Part shown: piece by piece, positions 62,614 through 64,000 of the stretch
How positions within the stretch are numbered: position 1 is the stretch's first letter
How the letters are laid out: the number at the start of each line of letters is the position of its first letter
Source: Porticoccus sp905181945
GTDB lineage: Bacteria; Pseudomonadota; Gammaproteobacteria; Pseudomonadales; Porticoccaceae
NCBI RefSeq assembly: GCF_047729555.1
Contig: NZ_CP159825.1
Span: 186,001-250,000 of the forward strand
Length of the DNA stretch: 64,000 nucleotides
Direction of reading: 5' to 3'
Position numbers and translations under genes: made by a program
The notes under the pieces: generated by a model
What the model was told of the DNA's origin: nothing
Seen by the model: only the letters and a program-made list of their open reading frames with translations
Database searches by the model: none

Positions 62614-62916
62614 TTATCGCAGCAAATTGGATAATCTAGGATTTGGCTTCTCTGATTTTTTCAATATTAGCGCTATGTGACCAACAGATTGAACTGTTTG
62701 AGCGGAAAGTTGCCCGCAAATTTCCTTAATGACTTCGGACTTAGCTTGACTGTCACCACCACAGATTTTAACCTTGATGAGCTCGTGATCATTAAGCGCT
62801 CGATCAATTTCAGCTAAAACATTTTTGCTTAACCCATTACCTGCAACTGTAACAACTGGGTTTAGGTTGTGGCCTAACCGTCGTAATTGCTTTTTGTCTT
62901 CATTGGAAATTTTCAT
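62614..62916 (-). CDS. yhbY: RNA-binding protein YhbY (CRS1/YhbY domain)
   Basis: Small pre-50S ribosome-associated protein, 100 residues. Signatures are LRRLGHNLNPVVTVAGNGLSKNVLAEID and HELIKVKI. Usual neighbour of greA and of rlmE, here divergent from the latter. Confidence 0.94.
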   Translation of the reverse strand: MKISNEDKKQLRRLGHNLNPVVTVAGNGLSKNVLAEIDRALNDHELIKVKICGGDSQAKSEVIKEICGQLSAQTVQSVGHIALILKKSEKPNPRLSNLLR

Positions 62917-63192
62917 TGATTATTGCTCTTAATTTAAGTTGTACTGATTATCGATTGCTTCTAACAGAACCGCGATTAGTCATTATAGGTGAAATCTTAA
63001 GCTGATTGGGCTTCCATTACGATAATTCGGCACGCATTTTATACTGGTTATTATTTTTATGTGTTAAAACTTTATTTCGGTGTTTTTATGTGATGCGGTA
63101 TTTTTGATTTAGTTGCTGTTAAAATAAAATGACAAGATTTAAATACTGATTAACTTCCCTTTGATGATAGCTAAAAACCTCGGTAGATTAAT

Positions 63193-63816
63193 ATGTCAAC
63201 ACGCTCGAAAAGCAGTCAAAAGTGGTTGCAAGAGCATAATCGTGATCATTATGTGAAGCAGGCTCAGCAGGACGGTTATCGTTCTCGTGCTAGCTATAAG
63301 CTCTTAGAAATCAATCAAAAAGATAGGCTGCTATATCCTGGCTTAGTTGTTGTTGATCTTGGTGCCGCACCTGGAGGCTGGTCTCAAGTGGCTGCTAAAT
63401 TGGTCGGCCCCAAAGGAAAGGTGATAGCATCTGATATACTTGACATGGATTCAATTGTAGATGTAAATTTTATTTTGGGAGATTTTACGGACCCTGTTGT
63501 GTTGCAACGCATACTTGGTTCACTAGAAAAAGGTTTAGTGGACCTTGTAATTTCTGATATGGCCCCCAACATGAGTGGTATGAAAGGAATTGATCAGCCT
63601 AAGGTTATGTATTTAATCGAGCTTGCTTTAGATTTAGCTACACAGGTCTTGAAACCTGGCGGAAATTTTGTTGTTAAAGTTTTTCATGGGGAGGGTTTTG
63701 ATCAATTCATGTTTGAGTTAAAGAAACGCTTTAAGCGAGTCACAGTGCGCAAACCCGATGCTTCTAGGCCCCGTTCGCGAGAAGTTTATGTTGTGGCAAA
63801 AGATTTTAAAAATTGA
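63193..63816 (+). CDS. rlmE: 23S rRNA (uridine2552-2'-O)-methyltransferase RlmE
   Basis: FtsJ/RrmJ heat-shock methyltransferase of the 50S subunit; 207 residues. SAM motif VVDLGAAPGGWSQV, and the catalytic K-D-K-E residues in ASYKLLEI, DMAPNMSG, FVVKVFHGEGFD and REVYVVAKDFK. Just before ftsH, the common order. Confidence 0.96.
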   Translation: MSTRSKSSQKWLQEHNRDHYVKQAQQDGYRSRASYKLLEINQKDRLLYPGLVVVDLGAAPGGWSQVAAKLVGPKGKVIASDILDMDSIVDVNFILGDFTDPVVLQRILGSLEKGLVDLVISDMAPNMSGMKGIDQPKVMYLIELALDLATQVLKPGGNFVVKVFHGEGFDQFMFELKKRFKRVTVRKPDASRPRSREVYVVAKDFKN

Positions 63817-63926
63817 GTATTTAGTATTAAGTGGTGCAAGGTTCCGTGATAATTAAGCCCTGCAGTTGTGGAATAAAACGCTAATTTGTTGACTAAAGTT
63901 AGTAAATAAAAAATGGGGATTTCTCT

Positions 63927-64000
63927 TTGAATGACATGATGAAAAACATTATCTTGTGGCTGATTATTGCTGCAGTTTTGCTATCGGTATTCCAAAATTT
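63927..64000 (+). CDS. ftsH: ATP-dependent zinc metalloprotease FtsH, N-terminal start only
   Basis: The last 74 bases encode MNDMMKNIILWLIIAAVLLSVFQN, the first membrane segment of FtsH, the membrane quality-control protease. The gene continues beyond the window. TTG at 63927 is the likely start, with GGGGA eight bases upstream; the ATG at 63936 is too far from it. Directly follows rlmE, as in E. coli. Confidence 0.85.
   Translation, partial: MNDMMKNIILWLIIAAVLLSVFQN

Overview
This is a chromosomal segment of an AT-rich gammaproteobacterium, probably marine. The gene orders smpB/ssrA, ratA-rnfH, bamE/fur, recN/grpE-dnaK-dnaJ-dapB-carA-carB-greA/yhbY/rlmE-ftsH and secA-argJ-mutT with yacG-coaE are typical of that class. 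The fumarase N-terminus and a Fur lacking the CxxC zinc cysteines look Pseudomonas/Cellvibrio-like, but I cannot name a genus. Most genes are vertical housekeeping genes packed closely on both strands.

Region by region. 1-7.7 kb: secA 3' part, argJ-mutT, yacG-coaE-nadC (minus strand), ampD and an ABC-2 exporter. 7.8-21.2 kb: ampG, fxsA, groES-groEL behind a strong sigma-32 type promoter, a PuuD-like membrane protein, a coiled-coil membrane protein, class I fumarase, sbcB, pyrB, an acyltransferase-like protein and dinG. 21.2-31.7 kb: dxs-ispA-xseB, a quinone oxidoreductase, a DegQ/MucD-type protease, a methyltransferase and an RND pump with its adaptor. 31.8-35.1 kb is a small accessory stretch: AhpD-like protein, DUF2256, DUF2237, then a metal cassette made of a CsoR repressor with a palindromic operator, an outer-membrane protein, a MerP-like HMA protein and a MerT-like membrane protein.

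35.1-46.5 kb is an integrated mobile element of about 11.4 kb at the 3' end of the tmRNA gene (ssrA, minus strand, 46503-46878). It is bounded by a 57-bp direct repeat (35115-35171 and 46471-46527, two mismatches). It carries a tyrosine integrase beside ssrA, a serine resolvase at the far end, and a DUF5906-type superfamily 3 helicase behind a fully consensus sigma-70 promoter with a folded leader of about 250 nt. Behind the helicase gene lies an iteron-like array that could be a replication origin. No capsid, tail, terminase, restriction-modification or CRISPR genes are present. The cargo is instead eight exported proteins: an autotransporter, two lipoproteins, a MORN-repeat protein and four small secreted proteins. 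Some are preceded by a repeated G-rich stem-loop element. ACTCCCA motifs cluster at both ends as likely integrase arm sites. This element is the best candidate here for an undescribed system: a phage-free, self-replicating or satellite-like island that remodels the cell envelope.

46.9-64 kb returns to the core genome: smpB, an NSS-family transporter, ratA-rnfH, bamE, fur, recN, grpE-dnaK-dnaJ with heat-shock promoters, dapB, carAB-greA, yhbY, rlmE and the first codons of ftsH.

All calls come from reading the sequence. No database search or folding program was run, and percentages, folds and family names beyond visible motifs are recognition-based.
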